From CADEEN01 sp963706685 (GTDB lineage Bacteria; Pseudomonadota; Gammaproteobacteria; Burkholderiales; Burkholderiaceae_C): 64,000 nt of DNA. The stretch spans positions 124,001 to 188,000 of the forward strand of contig CAVPMY010000017.1 in NCBI GenBank assembly GCA_963706685.1, read 5' to 3'. This document shows, one piece after another, positions 43,306 through 52,138 of the stretch (positions are counted from its first letter, which is position 1; the number at the start of each line of letters is the position of its first letter). The notes under the pieces are model-generated. The model ran no database searches and was not told where the DNA came from. It saw only the letters and a program-made list of their open reading frames with translations. A program made the translations under genes and the position numbers.

Positions 43306-44451
43306 ATGAATACTGCACTGCGACTCGCCGAGGCCCTGATCGCCCGGCCCTCGGTGACGCCGAACGACGCCGGCTGCCAGGCACTGATCGCGCAACGTCT
43401 GCAGCCGCTCGGCTTCGCGTGCGAAAGCATCGCCGGCGGCCCGGAGAGTTTCCGTGTCAGCAACCTGTGGGCCTTGCGCCGCGGCGGCCAACCCGGACCG
43501 ACCCTGGTCTTTGCCGGCCACACCGACGTCGTGCCCACCGGGCCGCTGGCGCAATGGACGAGCGACCCGTTCGTGCCCACGCACCGCGGCGGTTTGCTGT
43601 ACGGCCGCGGCGCGGCCGACATGAAGGGATCGATCGCAGCCATGGTCGTCGCCGTCGAATCTTTCGTGCAGGCGCACCCGCGGCACGCCGGCGCGATCGG
43701 CTTGCTGATCACCAGCGATGAAGAAGGCCCGGCCGTCGACGGCACCGTGCGCGTCGTCGAAGCGCTGAAGACCCGTGCCCAAGCCATCGACCTGTGCATC
43801 GTCGGCGAGCCGACCTCGGTGGATGTGCTCGGCGACACGATCAAGAACGGCCGCCGCGGCACGCTCTCGGGCAAGCTCGCCATCAAGGGCATCCAGGGCC
43901 ATGTGGCCTACCCGCAATTGGCGCGCAATCCGATCCACCAGGTCGCGCCGGCGCTGGCCGAGCTGGCAGCCACCGAATGGGACCGCGGCAACGCGTTTTT
44001 CCCACCGACCACGTTCCAGGTTTCCAACATCCACGCCGGCACCGGCGTCGGCAACGTGATCCCGGGCGAGGTGGTGATCGATTTCAACTTCCGCTTCTCG
44101 ACCGAAAGCACGGCCGACGGATTGAAGCAGCGCGTGAGCGCCCTGCTCGATCGCCACGGCCTCGAATACACGCTGTCGTGGACGCTGGGCGGCGAGACCT
44201 TCCTCACCGCACCGGGCCCATTGACCGACGCGGTGCGCGCCGCCATCCAGGCTGAGTGCGGCGTGACGACGCAACTGTCGACAACAGGCGGCACCAGCGA
44301 CGGCCGCTTCATCGCCACGATCTGCCCGCAGGTTGTCGAGCTCGGCCCACGCAACCACAGCATCCACAAGATCGACGAGTGCGTCGAAGCGGCCGACATC
44401 GACCGCCTGGCCAACATCTATCGGCGGGTGATGGAGAATCTATTGCTATGA
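43306..44451 (+). CDS. dapE: Succinyl-diaminopimelate desuccinylase
   Basis: This 381-residue M20 metallohydrolase releases LL-diaminopimelate. It has GHTDVVPTGP (metal-binding His and Asp), GRGAADMKGSIA, TSDEEGPAVDGT (catalytic Glu pair) and TTGGTSDGRFI, and its length matches E. coli DapE (375). ATG at 43306. The stop overlaps prmB as ATGA. It is separated from dapD by the pilU-like gene and repeat copy C, so it may need its own promoter. Confidence 0.96.
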   Translation: MNTALRLAEALIARPSVTPNDAGCQALIAQRLQPLGFACESIAGGPESFRVSNLWALRRGGQPGPTLVFAGHTDVVPTGPLAQWTSDPFVPTHRGGLLYGRGAADMKGSIAAMVVAVESFVQAHPRHAGAIGLLITSDEEGPAVDGTVRVVEALKTRAQAIDLCIVGEPTSVDVLGDTIKNGRRGTLSGKLAIKGIQGHVAYPQLARNPIHQVAPALAELAATEWDRGNAFFPPTTFQVSNIHAGTGVGNVIPGEVVIDFNFRFSTESTADGLKQRVSALLDRHGLEYTLSWTLGGETFLTAPGPLTDAVRAAIQAECGVTTQLSTTGGTSDGRFIATICPQVVELGPRNHSIHKIDECVEAADIDRLANIYRRVMENLLL

Positions 44452-45323
44452 CGCTTGTTGAGTGCATCGAACTGCAAAGCGCCCGCCTCTCCCAGGCGGG
44501 CGTTTCGTTTGGGCATGGCACGACCAATGCCTTCGACGAAGCGGTCTGGCTCGCCCTCTGGCAACTGGGTCTGCCGCTCGATGAACTCGATGCGGTGGCG
44601 CAGCGCGAGCTGACGCCGCGTGAAGAACAAGCCATCGCCGCATTGATCGATCGGCGCATCGCCACGCGCCAACCCGCCGCCTATCTGACCGGCGAGGCCT
44701 GGCTGCAAGGTGTGCCATTCACCGTCGATCCACGCGTCATCGTGCCGCGCTCGTTGGTTGCCGAGCTGATCGCAGACGACAGCCTCGACGCCTGGCTGCC
44801 GGCGCGCTCGCAGCGTGTGCTCGACCTGTGCACCGGCAGCGGCAGCCTGGCGGTGCTGGCGGCAATGTCCTGGCCCGAGGTGCATGTGGACGCCGCCGAC
44901 CTGTCGGCCGACGCGCTCGCCGTCGCCCGCATCAACATCGACCGCCATGAACTCGCCGAGCGCATCACGCTGCTGCAGGGCGATGGCCTGGCCGCCGTGG
45001 CCGGCCGGCGCTACGACCTGATCCTGTGCAACCCGCCGTATGTCAACCGCGCGTCGATGGCGGCGCTGCCGGCCGAGTACCGGGCCGAGCCCGCGCTGGC
45101 GCTGGACGGCAATTTCGCCGGCGGCGCCGACGGCATGGACTTCATCCGCACGCTGCTCGACAACGCCGCGCAGCACATGAACGAACACGCCGTGCTCGTG
45201 CTCGAGATCGGCCGTGAGGCGGCGCACTTCGAGGCCGCCTTCCCGCACCTCGAGTTCGCCTACCTGCCCACGCACGAGACCGAGAACCAGGTCGTGCTCA
45301 TCACCGAAGAGGCTTTGCGGTGA
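44448..45323 (+). CDS. prmB: 50S ribosomal protein L3 glutamine methyltransferase
   Basis: This 291-residue SAM-dependent methyltransferase methylates a glutamine of ribosomal protein L3. It has VIVPRSLVAELI, the SAM motif VLDLCTGSGSLAVLAA, the NPPY catalytic motif in LILCNPPYVNRASM and the ending ETENQVVLIT. PVIVPRS distinguishes PrmB from PrmC. The ATG at 44448 overlaps the dapE stop; a longer frame upstream lies within dapE and is not used. The stop overlaps the VOC gene as GTGA. Confidence 0.94.
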   Translation: MTLVECIELQSARLSQAGVSFGHGTTNAFDEAVWLALWQLGLPLDELDAVAQRELTPREEQAIAALIDRRIATRQPAAYLTGEAWLQGVPFTVDPRVIVPRSLVAELIADDSLDAWLPARSQRVLDLCTGSGSLAVLAAMSWPEVHVDAADLSADALAVARINIDRHELAERITLLQGDGLAAVAGRRYDLILCNPPYVNRASMAALPAEYRAEPALALDGNFAGGADGMDFIRTLLDNAAQHMNEHAVLVLEIGREAAHFEAAFPHLEFAYLPTHETENQVVLITEEALR

Positions 45324-45742
45324 CGGCGCGGCGCCTGGCGATGCTGACGCTGGTCGTGCGCGACTACGACGAAGCGATCGACTTCTACACCCGTGTGATG
45401 CGCTTTCGGCTGGTCGAAGACACGCCGCTGTCGCCGACCAAGCGCTGGGTCGTTGTCGCACCGGGCGACGATGGACACAAAGGCAGCGGCGCCTCGCTGT
45501 TGCTCGCCCAGGCCGCCTCGCCCGAACAGCAAGCGGCGATCGGCCAGCAAAGCGGCGGCCGCGTCTTCTTGTTCCTGCACACCGATGACCTCGACGGCGA
45601 CATCGCCCACCTGCGCGCGCACGGCGTGAGCTTTGCCGAAGACGCGCCACGCCACGAAACGTATGGCCGCGTGATCGTGTTCCACGATCTCTATGGCAAC
45701 CCGTGGGACTTGATCGAGCCGCAAGAAAAACCAGAAACATGA
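45320..45742 (+). CDS. VOC family (glyoxalase/bleomycin resistance fold) protein
   Basis: This 140-residue protein has the VOC beta-alpha-beta pattern: LAMLTLVVRDYDEAIDFYTRVMRF at the N-terminus, FLFLHTDDLDGDIAHL in the middle and VIVFHDLYGNPWDLIEP at the end. Such proteins bind a divalent metal and act as small dioxygenases, isomerases or binding proteins; this member's substrate is unknown. The GTG at 45320 overlaps the prmB stop, and its own stop overlaps the ABC-F gene, so the four genes dapE-prmB-VOC-ABC-F are coupled in series. Confidence 0.85.
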   Translation: MTARRLAMLTLVVRDYDEAIDFYTRVMRFRLVEDTPLSPTKRWVVVAPGDDGHKGSGASLLLAQAASPEQQAAIGQQSGGRVFLFLHTDDLDGDIAHLRAHGVSFAEDAPRHETYGRVIVFHDLYGNPWDLIEPQEKPET

Positions 45743-47736
45743 TCACCGTTCGCAACGTCACCCTGCGCCGCGGCGCGAAAGTTGTGCTGCAGGGCGCGAC
45801 CTTCACGCTCAACCCAGGCGAAAACGCCGGCCTGGTCGGCCGCAACGGCGCCGGCAAGTCGAGCTTGTTCGCGCTGATGGCGGGCCGCCTGCATGCCGAT
45901 GGCGGCGACATCGAAATGCCACCGCGCTGGCGCCTCGGCGAAGTGGCTCAGCAGATGCCCGAGACCGATCAAGGCGCCACCGACTACGTGCTCGAAGGCG
46001 ATGTGCCGCTGGCCGCTGCGATGGCTGCCTTGGCTGCGGCCGAAAACGCACACGACGGCCACGCGATGGCCGAGGCCCACATGGCCATCGACGAGGCCGG
46101 CGGCTTCGATGCCCGCTCGCGGGCACAAGCGATGCTGCTCGGCCTGGGCTTTGAGCAAGCGAAGCTCGACGCGCCGGTGAACAGTTTTTCCGGCGGCTGG
46201 CGCATGCGATTGCAGCTTGCGCGCGCGCTGATGAGCCCGGCCGACTTGCTGCTGCTCGACGAGCCGACGAACCACCTCGACCTCGACGCGCTGGTCTGGC
46301 TCGAAGCCTGGCTGCTGCGATTCACCGGTACGCTGATCATCATCAGCCACGACCGCGAGTTCCTCGATGCGGTAACCAAGGTGACGCTGCACGTCGACGA
46401 AGGCACGGTGACGCGCTACGGCGCCAACTACTCGGGTTTCGAAGAGATGCGCGCCGAGCGCATGAGCCAGCAGCAGGCCGCGTTCGGCAAGCAGCAGGAA
46501 CGCATCGCCCACCTGCAACGCTTCATCGACCGCTTCAAGGCCAAGGCCAGCAAGGCCAAGCAGGCGCAAAGCCGCGTCAAGGCGCTGGCGCGCATGGAGC
46601 GCATCGCGCCGGTGCTGACGGCCAGCGATTTCGCCTTCGAGTTCCGCGAACCGCAGAACCTGCCGAACCCGATGCTGGCGATGCGCGATCTGGTCTGCGG
46701 TTACGGCAAGATCGAGATTGTTCGCGACGTCAACCGCACTGTGATGGCAGGGCAGCGGATCGGCATCCTCGGCGCCAACGGCCAGGGCAAGTCGACGCTG
46801 GTGAAGACCATCGCGCGCGCATTGCAACCCCTCGCCGGCACGATGACCGAAGGCAAGGGCCTGGCGATCGGCTACTTCGCGCAGCAGGAGATGGACCTGC
46901 TGAGCGAAGACGACACGCCGCTGCAACGCATGACCCGACTGGCGCGCGAGCTCAATGTGCCGGGCCAGGACGCGCGCGAACAAGGCCTGCGCAACTTCCT
47001 CGGCCAGTTCAACTTCGGTGGCGACATGGTCAAGCAGACCGTCGGCACGCTCTCGGGCGGCGAACGCGCGCGCCTCGTGCTGGCCGGTATCGTCTGGCAG
47101 CGCCCCAACCTGCTGCTGCTCGACGAGCCGACGAATCACCTCGACCTGACGACACGCGAAGCGCTGTCGATGGCGCTCAACGAGTTCGAAGGCACCGTGA
47201 TGCTGGTCAGCCACGACCGCGCGATGCTGCGCGAAGTCTGCGACGAGTTCTGGCTGGTCACGCGCGGTGGCGTGCTGCCGTTCGACGGCGACCTGGACGA
47301 CTACCAGAAGTGGCTGCTCGACGTCTCGCGCGCCACGGCGCGCGGGCAGCCGGCGCCGCCAGTTCCCGGCGCGGCAGAGGCGGCAGCGTCCGCGGTGCCC
47401 GAAAAGCCCAACAACACAAAGCCCGCCCTCTCACCGACACCACCCGGCGGGCCAAGAGACGACCGCAAGGCCAAGGGCCAGGCGCGCTCGAAGCTCGCCG
47501 ACCAGACGCGACCGCTGCGCAACGAGCTGGCACAGATCGATCAGCGGCTGGCCAAACTCGGCGCCGAGCGTGCGCAAACCGAAGCCTCGCTCGCAGACGG
47601 CACCTTGGCGCCCGCCGCGATGGCCGACGCGGGGCGGCAGCTCGCCCACATCGCCGCCGAAGTGGCGATGCTCGAAGAGCGCTGGCTCGAGTTGCAGCAG
47701 CAACTCGAGGTCATGGCGGCAGCCGCGGCGCGCTGA
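45739..47736 (+). CDS. ABC-F family ATPase, YheS-like
   Basis: This 665-residue protein has two ABC cassettes and no membrane segments. Cassette 1 has GRNGAGKSS, the signature FSGGWRMRLQLARAL and LLLLDEPTNHLDL. Cassette 2 has GANGQGKST, LSGGERARLVLAG and a second LLLLDEPTNHLDL. A charged ABC-F linker lies between them. The C-terminal 90 residues form a coiled coil (LRNELAQIDQRLAKLGAERA), as in YheS. ABC-F proteins act on ribosomes to resolve stalling. The ATG at 45739 overlaps the VOC stop. Confidence 0.93.
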   Translation: MITVRNVTLRRGAKVVLQGATFTLNPGENAGLVGRNGAGKSSLFALMAGRLHADGGDIEMPPRWRLGEVAQQMPETDQGATDYVLEGDVPLAAAMAALAAAENAHDGHAMAEAHMAIDEAGGFDARSRAQAMLLGLGFEQAKLDAPVNSFSGGWRMRLQLARALMSPADLLLLDEPTNHLDLDALVWLEAWLLRFTGTLIIISHDREFLDAVTKVTLHVDEGTVTRYGANYSGFEEMRAERMSQQQAAFGKQQERIAHLQRFIDRFKAKASKAKQAQSRVKALARMERIAPVLTASDFAFEFREPQNLPNPMLAMRDLVCGYGKIEIVRDVNRTVMAGQRIGILGANGQGKSTLVKTIARALQPLAGTMTEGKGLAIGYFAQQEMDLLSEDDTPLQRMTRLARELNVPGQDAREQGLRNFLGQFNFGGDMVKQTVGTLSGGERARLVLAGIVWQRPNLLLLDEPTNHLDLTTREALSMALNEFEGTVMLVSHDRAMLREVCDEFWLVTRGGVLPFDGDLDDYQKWLLDVSRATARGQPAPPVPGAAEAAASAVPEKPNNTKPALSPTPPGGPRDDRKAKGQARSKLADQTRPLRNELAQIDQRLAKLGAERAQTEASLADGTLAPAAMADAGRQLAHIAAEVAMLEERWLELQQQLEVMAAAAAR

Positions 47737-47783
47737 GTGGACAAGGGTGCGAGGCCGGTACGCCCGGTCCGCAGCCCGAGCGA

Positions 47784-48020
47784 TCAGATCTTCAGCATCT
47801 TCATCGCCTCGCCCAGCAGCTTGACCGCTTCGTCATGTTTGCCCGCCTTGTGTGCGGCTTCACCGTCGGCGCGCAGTTGCTTGACCTTGGCCATCTCGGC
47901 GTCCGAGAGTTTCGCATCGGCAGCCAGCTTGGCGTCGATGGCCTTCATGTCCGCCGGGCAGTGAAATGCCATCGCGGAACCGGCAGCGAGGGCCAGCAAC
48001 AGGGTGAACAGGAATTTCAT
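47784..48020 (-). CDS. Small exported protein of unknown function
   Basis: This 78-residue protein has a clear signal peptide (MKFLFTLLLALAAGSAMA) followed by FHCPADMKAIDAKLAADAKL and a helical, Lys/Ala-rich rest (LRADGEAAHKAGKHDEAVKLLGEAMKML). One cysteine remains after cleavage. The ATG at 48020 has GGAG 10 bases ahead. It converges with the ABC-F gene. I do not recognise the family; similar small periplasmic proteins are common in Burkholderiales. Confidence 0.78.
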   Translation of the reverse strand: MKFLFTLLLALAAGSAMAFHCPADMKAIDAKLAADAKLSDAEMAKVKQLRADGEAAHKAGKHDEAVKLLGEAMKMLKI

Positions 48021-48839
48021 CTGGAGTCTCCATGAAAGGAAGTCGAGATTCGGTATACGCCGTGGCGCGGCAGTAGTTTCCATCGCACTGCCATTGGGCG
48101 CCAGCGGCAACCCCTAGAAACTCTGGCACCTGCGCCCCTGCCGGCGGCCGTCGTGAATACCGGTTGACGGTTGACCCTGAGCGTAAGACAAGCGGTGTGC
48201 GATGTCTGCATAGGCGACAGAGGGAGCGTTGACCGACGGCGAACGACCGCTGAGGTCAGGATCGCGATCTTTCAAATGGCCGCATTGGCTGGGCGAGATC
48301 GACCGTTGCTTCCGCTGCCGCGAACCGGAAAGTCCGCCGGGTCGGCGCGTCGATGATCCCTCTGCGCTGCGGCTCGGGCTACTGAGGGAACGCTCGAGCT
48401 CAGCCCACCAATGCGCGCTGTCGACCATGGCAGACGCATCACGCAGATGCAAAGTCAGCGTCCTCGTTGAGGTCCGTCGCTACAAGGTTGATGCGTTGAT
48501 CGAGCGTTTGCAGGTCATCCACTGCGCGAAAAGTCGGGCTGCTCGACGCCCTTGTCGGTGCGCACTCACCTCTCTCTGGCAAACTCGCGGCGTCGTTGTG
48601 CACCCGCGAAGCTTCTTGGTGCGGCCGGCAACATCCAGGCCCGCACTCTTCCAGCTCAGGCGATGGCGCATGAAGCCCTGCTTCGGGTCAGCGCACAGGA
48701 ACAACTGGCCGCCGGGAGCAAGCGACAGCTTGACGCCGCGACCCCGACGCGCGCCAAGAACTGCTTCGACGTATTCATGTCGGCTCTCGTGCGCGAGGAG
48801 AAGGTGCGCTTCGATCGAATCCCACTGGCGAGCGGTAGA
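48021..48839. other. Gene-poor stretch beside the KAP NTPase
   Basis: Some 820 bases hold no gene I can defend. Short overlapping frames occur on both strands without recognisable motifs. The best is a 123-codon minus-strand frame (48480-48851), whose GTG start falls in the loop of the terminator hairpin after the KAP gene, so it is probably not expressed as such. The base composition looks less G+C-rich than the flanks. This may be remnant DNA from an insertion. Confidence 0.5.
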
Positions 48840-48851
48840 AAGCCTCGCCAC
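48480..48851 (-). CDS. Hypothetical frame after the KAP gene (doubtful)
   Basis: A 123-residue frame begins MARLSTARQWDSIEAHLLL and contains GRGVKLSLAPGGQLFLCADP. Its GTG start is five bases after the KAP stop but lies inside the hairpin at 48840-48858. No family is recognised. It could be the decayed 5' part of a second island gene or chance. Confidence 0.2.
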   Translation of the reverse strand: MARLSTARQWDSIEAHLLLAHESRHEYVEAVLGARRGRGVKLSLAPGGQLFLCADPKQGFMRHRLSWKSAGLDVAGRTKKLRGCTTTPRVCQREVSAHRQGRRAARLFAQWMTCKRSINASTL

Positions 48852-48858
48852 GAGGCTT
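48840..48858 (-). terminator. Hairpin terminator after the KAP NTPase gene
   Basis: A perfect 8-bp stem (AAGCCTCG and CGAGGCTT) with a three-base loop overlaps the KAP stop codon. On the minus strand it is followed by TCT, so the U-tract (CTTTCT) is short. It probably ends the KAP transcript. Confidence 0.6.
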
Positions 48859-50061
48859 AGCAGCCCGGAAGCGCTTCCATTGCTTCACCGGCCTGCACAC
48901 GCCCGGCCACAAGCGCTTCCAGCATTTCCTCGTCATGGATCCGCAGAAAGATCATGAAGACCGCAATGATCGGGTCGAGATAGCCGTTCTCCGGTGTCTG
49001 CCGCAGGACAAGCATCAGTCTGGAGACCATGCGCTGGACTACTCGAGGTGACAGCTCGAAGTGCAGGGCAAGGTCCTGCAGGACGCTCACAGTCCACTTG
49101 CGGTCCTCTCGCACCTCGGGATACTTCTGCCGCGCCGCGAAGAACGCATCTGCGCCGCAGTTGGACAGCATTGCGTCGACCATTTGACCGACTCGTACGC
49201 GCGGTAGCCGCAACTCCAGGTCGATAAACCGTCGCAAGTACTCGGCGGCGTCCAGGTCGGCGCCATACACCTTACGCGTGCTCGCCTTCAGTTGTTCAAG
49301 GTCACAGGAAAGTACAAACACAAGCCCAGGCACGTCGAAGAAGTGTTTGATGCGCTCGAGCATCGCGACAGCAAATGTCGGTCGGCAACGATCCAGCTCG
49401 TCGATGATCAACACTAAGGGCCGTGAGCCACTGCCGTCCTCAGCTGCAGTCCGAACGTGGGCGACTAACTCCCGCAACAGAGCATGGAACTGTTGGGCTG
49501 CAAGCCTATCGCGTTTGAAGGCGTCAATTAAATCTCCCGCGAGATCCTCCCCGGCTTTTCGGCAGCCTCGCTCGCAGCCTTGGCGATGCCGTCCGCGGCT
49601 GCACCCAAGTCAAGCAATCCGGCGGTAGCGACCTTCACTGCAGCGACCGTCCCGTGCTTAACGATCGCACTGCCCAACGTCTTTAAGCGATTGACCTTGG
49701 CGTGATCAACGCCGGGCCCGTACCCCTTGACTTTAAGGAGCCGATCATGAAGCGTGGCTACGAGTGGCACCAGTGGATCGGTCACGTCGTCGACCTCCCA
49801 AGCGTTGAAGCTCACTGCGGTGACCCCAGCCGCCGCCAGATTCGGTTCGAGCATCCGCAGCGTCGTCGTCTTGCCGCTGCCCCACGGCGCATTGAGGGCA
49901 ACCACGAACGGCTCGCGAATCACCTTAAGCAGCTGGGTGATCGCCTCTACGAATGGCTCTCGGTCGAGCCGGTCGTTGGCGAACGGATTTTTAGCGGCGA
50001 CCAGAATCTCTTCAGACCGGTATCGCAGAAGTAGTGGCTCAGAGGTCTTCTGTATGGTCAT
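48857..50061 (-). pseudogene. KAP family P-loop NTPase with one frameshift
   Basis: The N-terminal frame starts at ATG 50061 (MTIQKTSEPLLL). It has NPFANDRLDREPF, typical of KAP proteins, and Walker A NAPWGSGKTT with Lys64. At the T-run 49556-49559 the frame is lost; one added base gives EKAGEDLAGDLIDAF and continuity into the second frame, which has Walker B PLVLIIDELDRCRP near its start and a helical C-terminus ending at 48857. The total is about 401 residues, short for the family, without the membrane insert common in KAP proteins. Bacterial KAP NTPases are linked to phage exclusion (PifA) and membrane-associated processes. Lower G+C and a truncated neighbour suggest acquisition. Confidence 0.8.
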
Positions 50062-50171
50062 GGCGAGTTGCAAAAGGGTGCGTGGAGAAGCGAGTTTCGC
50101 CGACGAGCGCGTTGCATCTCCCCCGGCAGGCACTGTGTCCTGCCGTTCGCGATCGGCGCCCGTGACGACAC

Positions 50172-50645
50172 CTACGAGTCGAGGTGTTCGATCGCCGTCT
50201 GTGTGCGCTCCCTTAGGCACGGACTTGCGACCATGACCGCGCGGCAGCCGGCGTCGCCTATGCGGTAATTGCGGCCGATTGCCAAGACTCCGCCGAGCGT
50301 TGGCCCCGGCTGCGAGCCGCCTCGCCATCTCTCGTCCACAAAGTTGCCGCGCAGCAACCAACCGTCATCGTCCTCGGCCTCCAGCAGGAGGCCGCGCGCA
50401 AGCATGTCGTCAATCGGATGCCCCGTGTGCAGCACCAGCAGGTCGCCTTCGCGAAAACGCGAATGGCCCTCGTCGAGTTGCGCCCGCAACAGTCCCGGCT
50501 CATTGGCGCGCTCGATCCACGTCAGCTTCTGCGACCAACCGGCGTGCAGCTTTTCCTCCAGCGGACGGTTCCAGACTTCGAGCAGCTTGTGCAGCGCCAC
50601 GTCCCGCCGTCGGCACAACCCGCGTCTGCCAACCCCGCGCCTCAC
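50172..50645 (-). pseudogene. Truncated gene of unknown function beside the KAP insertion
   Basis: The 157-residue frame starts with GTG at 50645, overlapping the GTPase stop as GTGA. It contains LLEVWNRPLEEKLHAGWSQK and GHSRFREGDLLVLHTGHP, which resemble the accessory region of some superfamily 1 helicase-like proteins. After about residue 140 the composition changes and the frame ends in TQTAIEHLDS. I read this as a 5' fragment of a larger gene cut by the KAP insertion near 50230. The family guess is weak. Confidence 0.4.
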
Positions 50646-52138
50646 ACCGTCAAGGCCACGTTGCGCGGCTTTGGCGGATACAGCCGCCCCAGCACCGCAG
50701 CGCACGCCGTCTCGATCACGCTCTGCGCTCGCACTTCCAAGGCCTCGCCGGTTTGATCTTCACCACGGTGCTGCCACAGCGCCGTCAGCGCTTCTCGCTG
50801 CTCTGCGACCGCCGCATCCACCGCCGCCACCCAGGTCGGCGGCGGCTCCTGCGCCACCCAGGCACCACGGCCGCGGCCGTGGTGGGCGACGGCGAGGTAG
50901 CCGAGCAGCGCGCTGGCGAACAGCGCGTCGAGCACTTTCGAGTCCCAACGCAATTCCGGTTGCGAGACGCCGCGCACGAGGTTGACGCCGCGTGCCGCGC
51001 CGGCTGCCGTCAGGGCGCCGATCACGCCGCCGGCGAGCAGGCCGCCGCCGAGCGTGAGGCCGCCGCTGGCGATGTCGGCCTTGAGCCCCGCCAGCGCGCC
51101 GGTGACGACGCCGCCCCAGATCGCCGCCTTGCCTTCGTCGATCGGGTTTCGCGCGGCGTAGTGGCGGGCGAGTTTGGCGAAGACTTCGTTGCCGGCGCGG
51201 CCGTCGAGGCCATGCAGCGTAATCAGCGTGTCGGTGGAGCGCTTGACGTCTTCGTCCAGGCGCTCGGCCAGTTGAGCCATCGCGCGCTGTTGCGGCGCGC
51301 TGACGTTGTTGTCGTCATCGCGCAGGCCGAGCGCCTTGCCGAGGCGGCCGCCGACGGACTTCATCGAGCCGCGCCAGCCATCGGAATCGACGCGCTGCGT
51401 GTCGAGCGCGGCGCGTGCCAGGCGCCGCGACAGTTCGGCCATCGACTCGCGCCAGAGGCCGAGTTGGCGCACGCGCCAGGCGGCTTGCAGGCGCTCGAAG
51501 GCATCGCGTTGGGTCTCGGCCAACAGCGGCGTCACCGCCTGCCAGAGCACGCCCTCCTGGACCCAGCAGCGCGAGAAGGCGTCGAGCGGCAGCACGGCGT
51601 GGATGCCCTTGGCGCCTTCGAGACGCTTGCGCCAACGCGCTTCGAGTTCGGCTTCGCCGGCCTGGCCGGGCGCGCCGAGCTGGTTGAGCAACGCGATGGC
51701 CGGCTTGCCGGTCAGCGCCAGCACCTGCAGCTCGGCATCGAGGTACCCCGCGTCCTCCGGCGCTTCGCTGGCATTGACCAGGTAGAGCACGACGTCGCAT
51801 TGCTCCCAGACATGCTTCAACGCGCGCTGGCTCGACCAGAATGCGCGGTCGCGCCAGCGGTCCCAGACTTCGGTCATCAACCAGCCGATCGGGTTGCCGG
51901 ACTGCGCCAGGCGCTTGGCCAGGCGCAGCGTGTCGCCAAAGCCCGGCGTGTCCCACAGCATCAGGCGGTCGCCTTGCGCCGACTCGATCAGCAATTGAGA
52001 TTCCGCGGTCTCTGTGACATGGGCTTCGTCGCGGATCTCGCCGATGTCGCGCGCCAGCAGCGTGCGCGCCAGCGTCGTCTTGCCGACGTTGGTGTGGGAG
52101 ACGAGCGACAGCGAGATGGTTTGCGCGGCGTCGCTCAT
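50642..52138 (-). CDS. DUF3482-type GTPase
   Basis: This 498-residue protein has GTPase motifs in its first 180 residues: the P-loop SHTNVGKTTL, WDTPGFGD (G3) and LLNQLGAPG (G4-like, with NQLG in place of NKxD). The rest is helical, with a glycine-rich hydrophobic stretch (GGLTLGGGLLAGGVIGALTAAGAARG) resembling a membrane hairpin, as in YcjF/DUF3482 proteins. The start is ATG 52138 or GTG 52141; both overlap the DUF2868 stop. DUF3482 and DUF2868 genes are regularly paired. The function is unknown; a membrane-associated GTPase is likely. Confidence 0.82.
   Translation of the reverse strand: MSDAAQTISLSLVSHTNVGKTTLARTLLARDIGEIRDEAHVTETAESQLLIESAQGDRLMLWDTPGFGDTLRLAKRLAQSGNPIGWLMTEVWDRWRDRAFWSSQRALKHVWEQCDVVLYLVNASEAPEDAGYLDAELQVLALTGKPAIALLNQLGAPGQAGEAELEARWRKRLEGAKGIHAVLPLDAFSRCWVQEGVLWQAVTPLLAETQRDAFERLQAAWRVRQLGLWRESMAELSRRLARAALDTQRVDSDGWRGSMKSVGGRLGKALGLRDDDNNVSAPQQRAMAQLAERLDEDVKRSTDTLITLHGLDGRAGNEVFAKLARHYAARNPIDEGKAAIWGGVVTGALAGLKADIASGGLTLGGGLLAGGVIGALTAAGAARGVNLVRGVSQPELRWDSKVLDALFASALLGYLAVAHHGRGRGAWVAQEPPPTWVAAVDAAVAEQREALTALWQHRGEDQTGEALEVRAQSVIETACAAVLGRLYPPKPRNVALTV

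Noticed and set aside
48021..48839. Insertion sequence or transposase remnant next to the KAP gene
   Set aside because: No transposase motif, terminal inverted repeats or target duplication could be identified.
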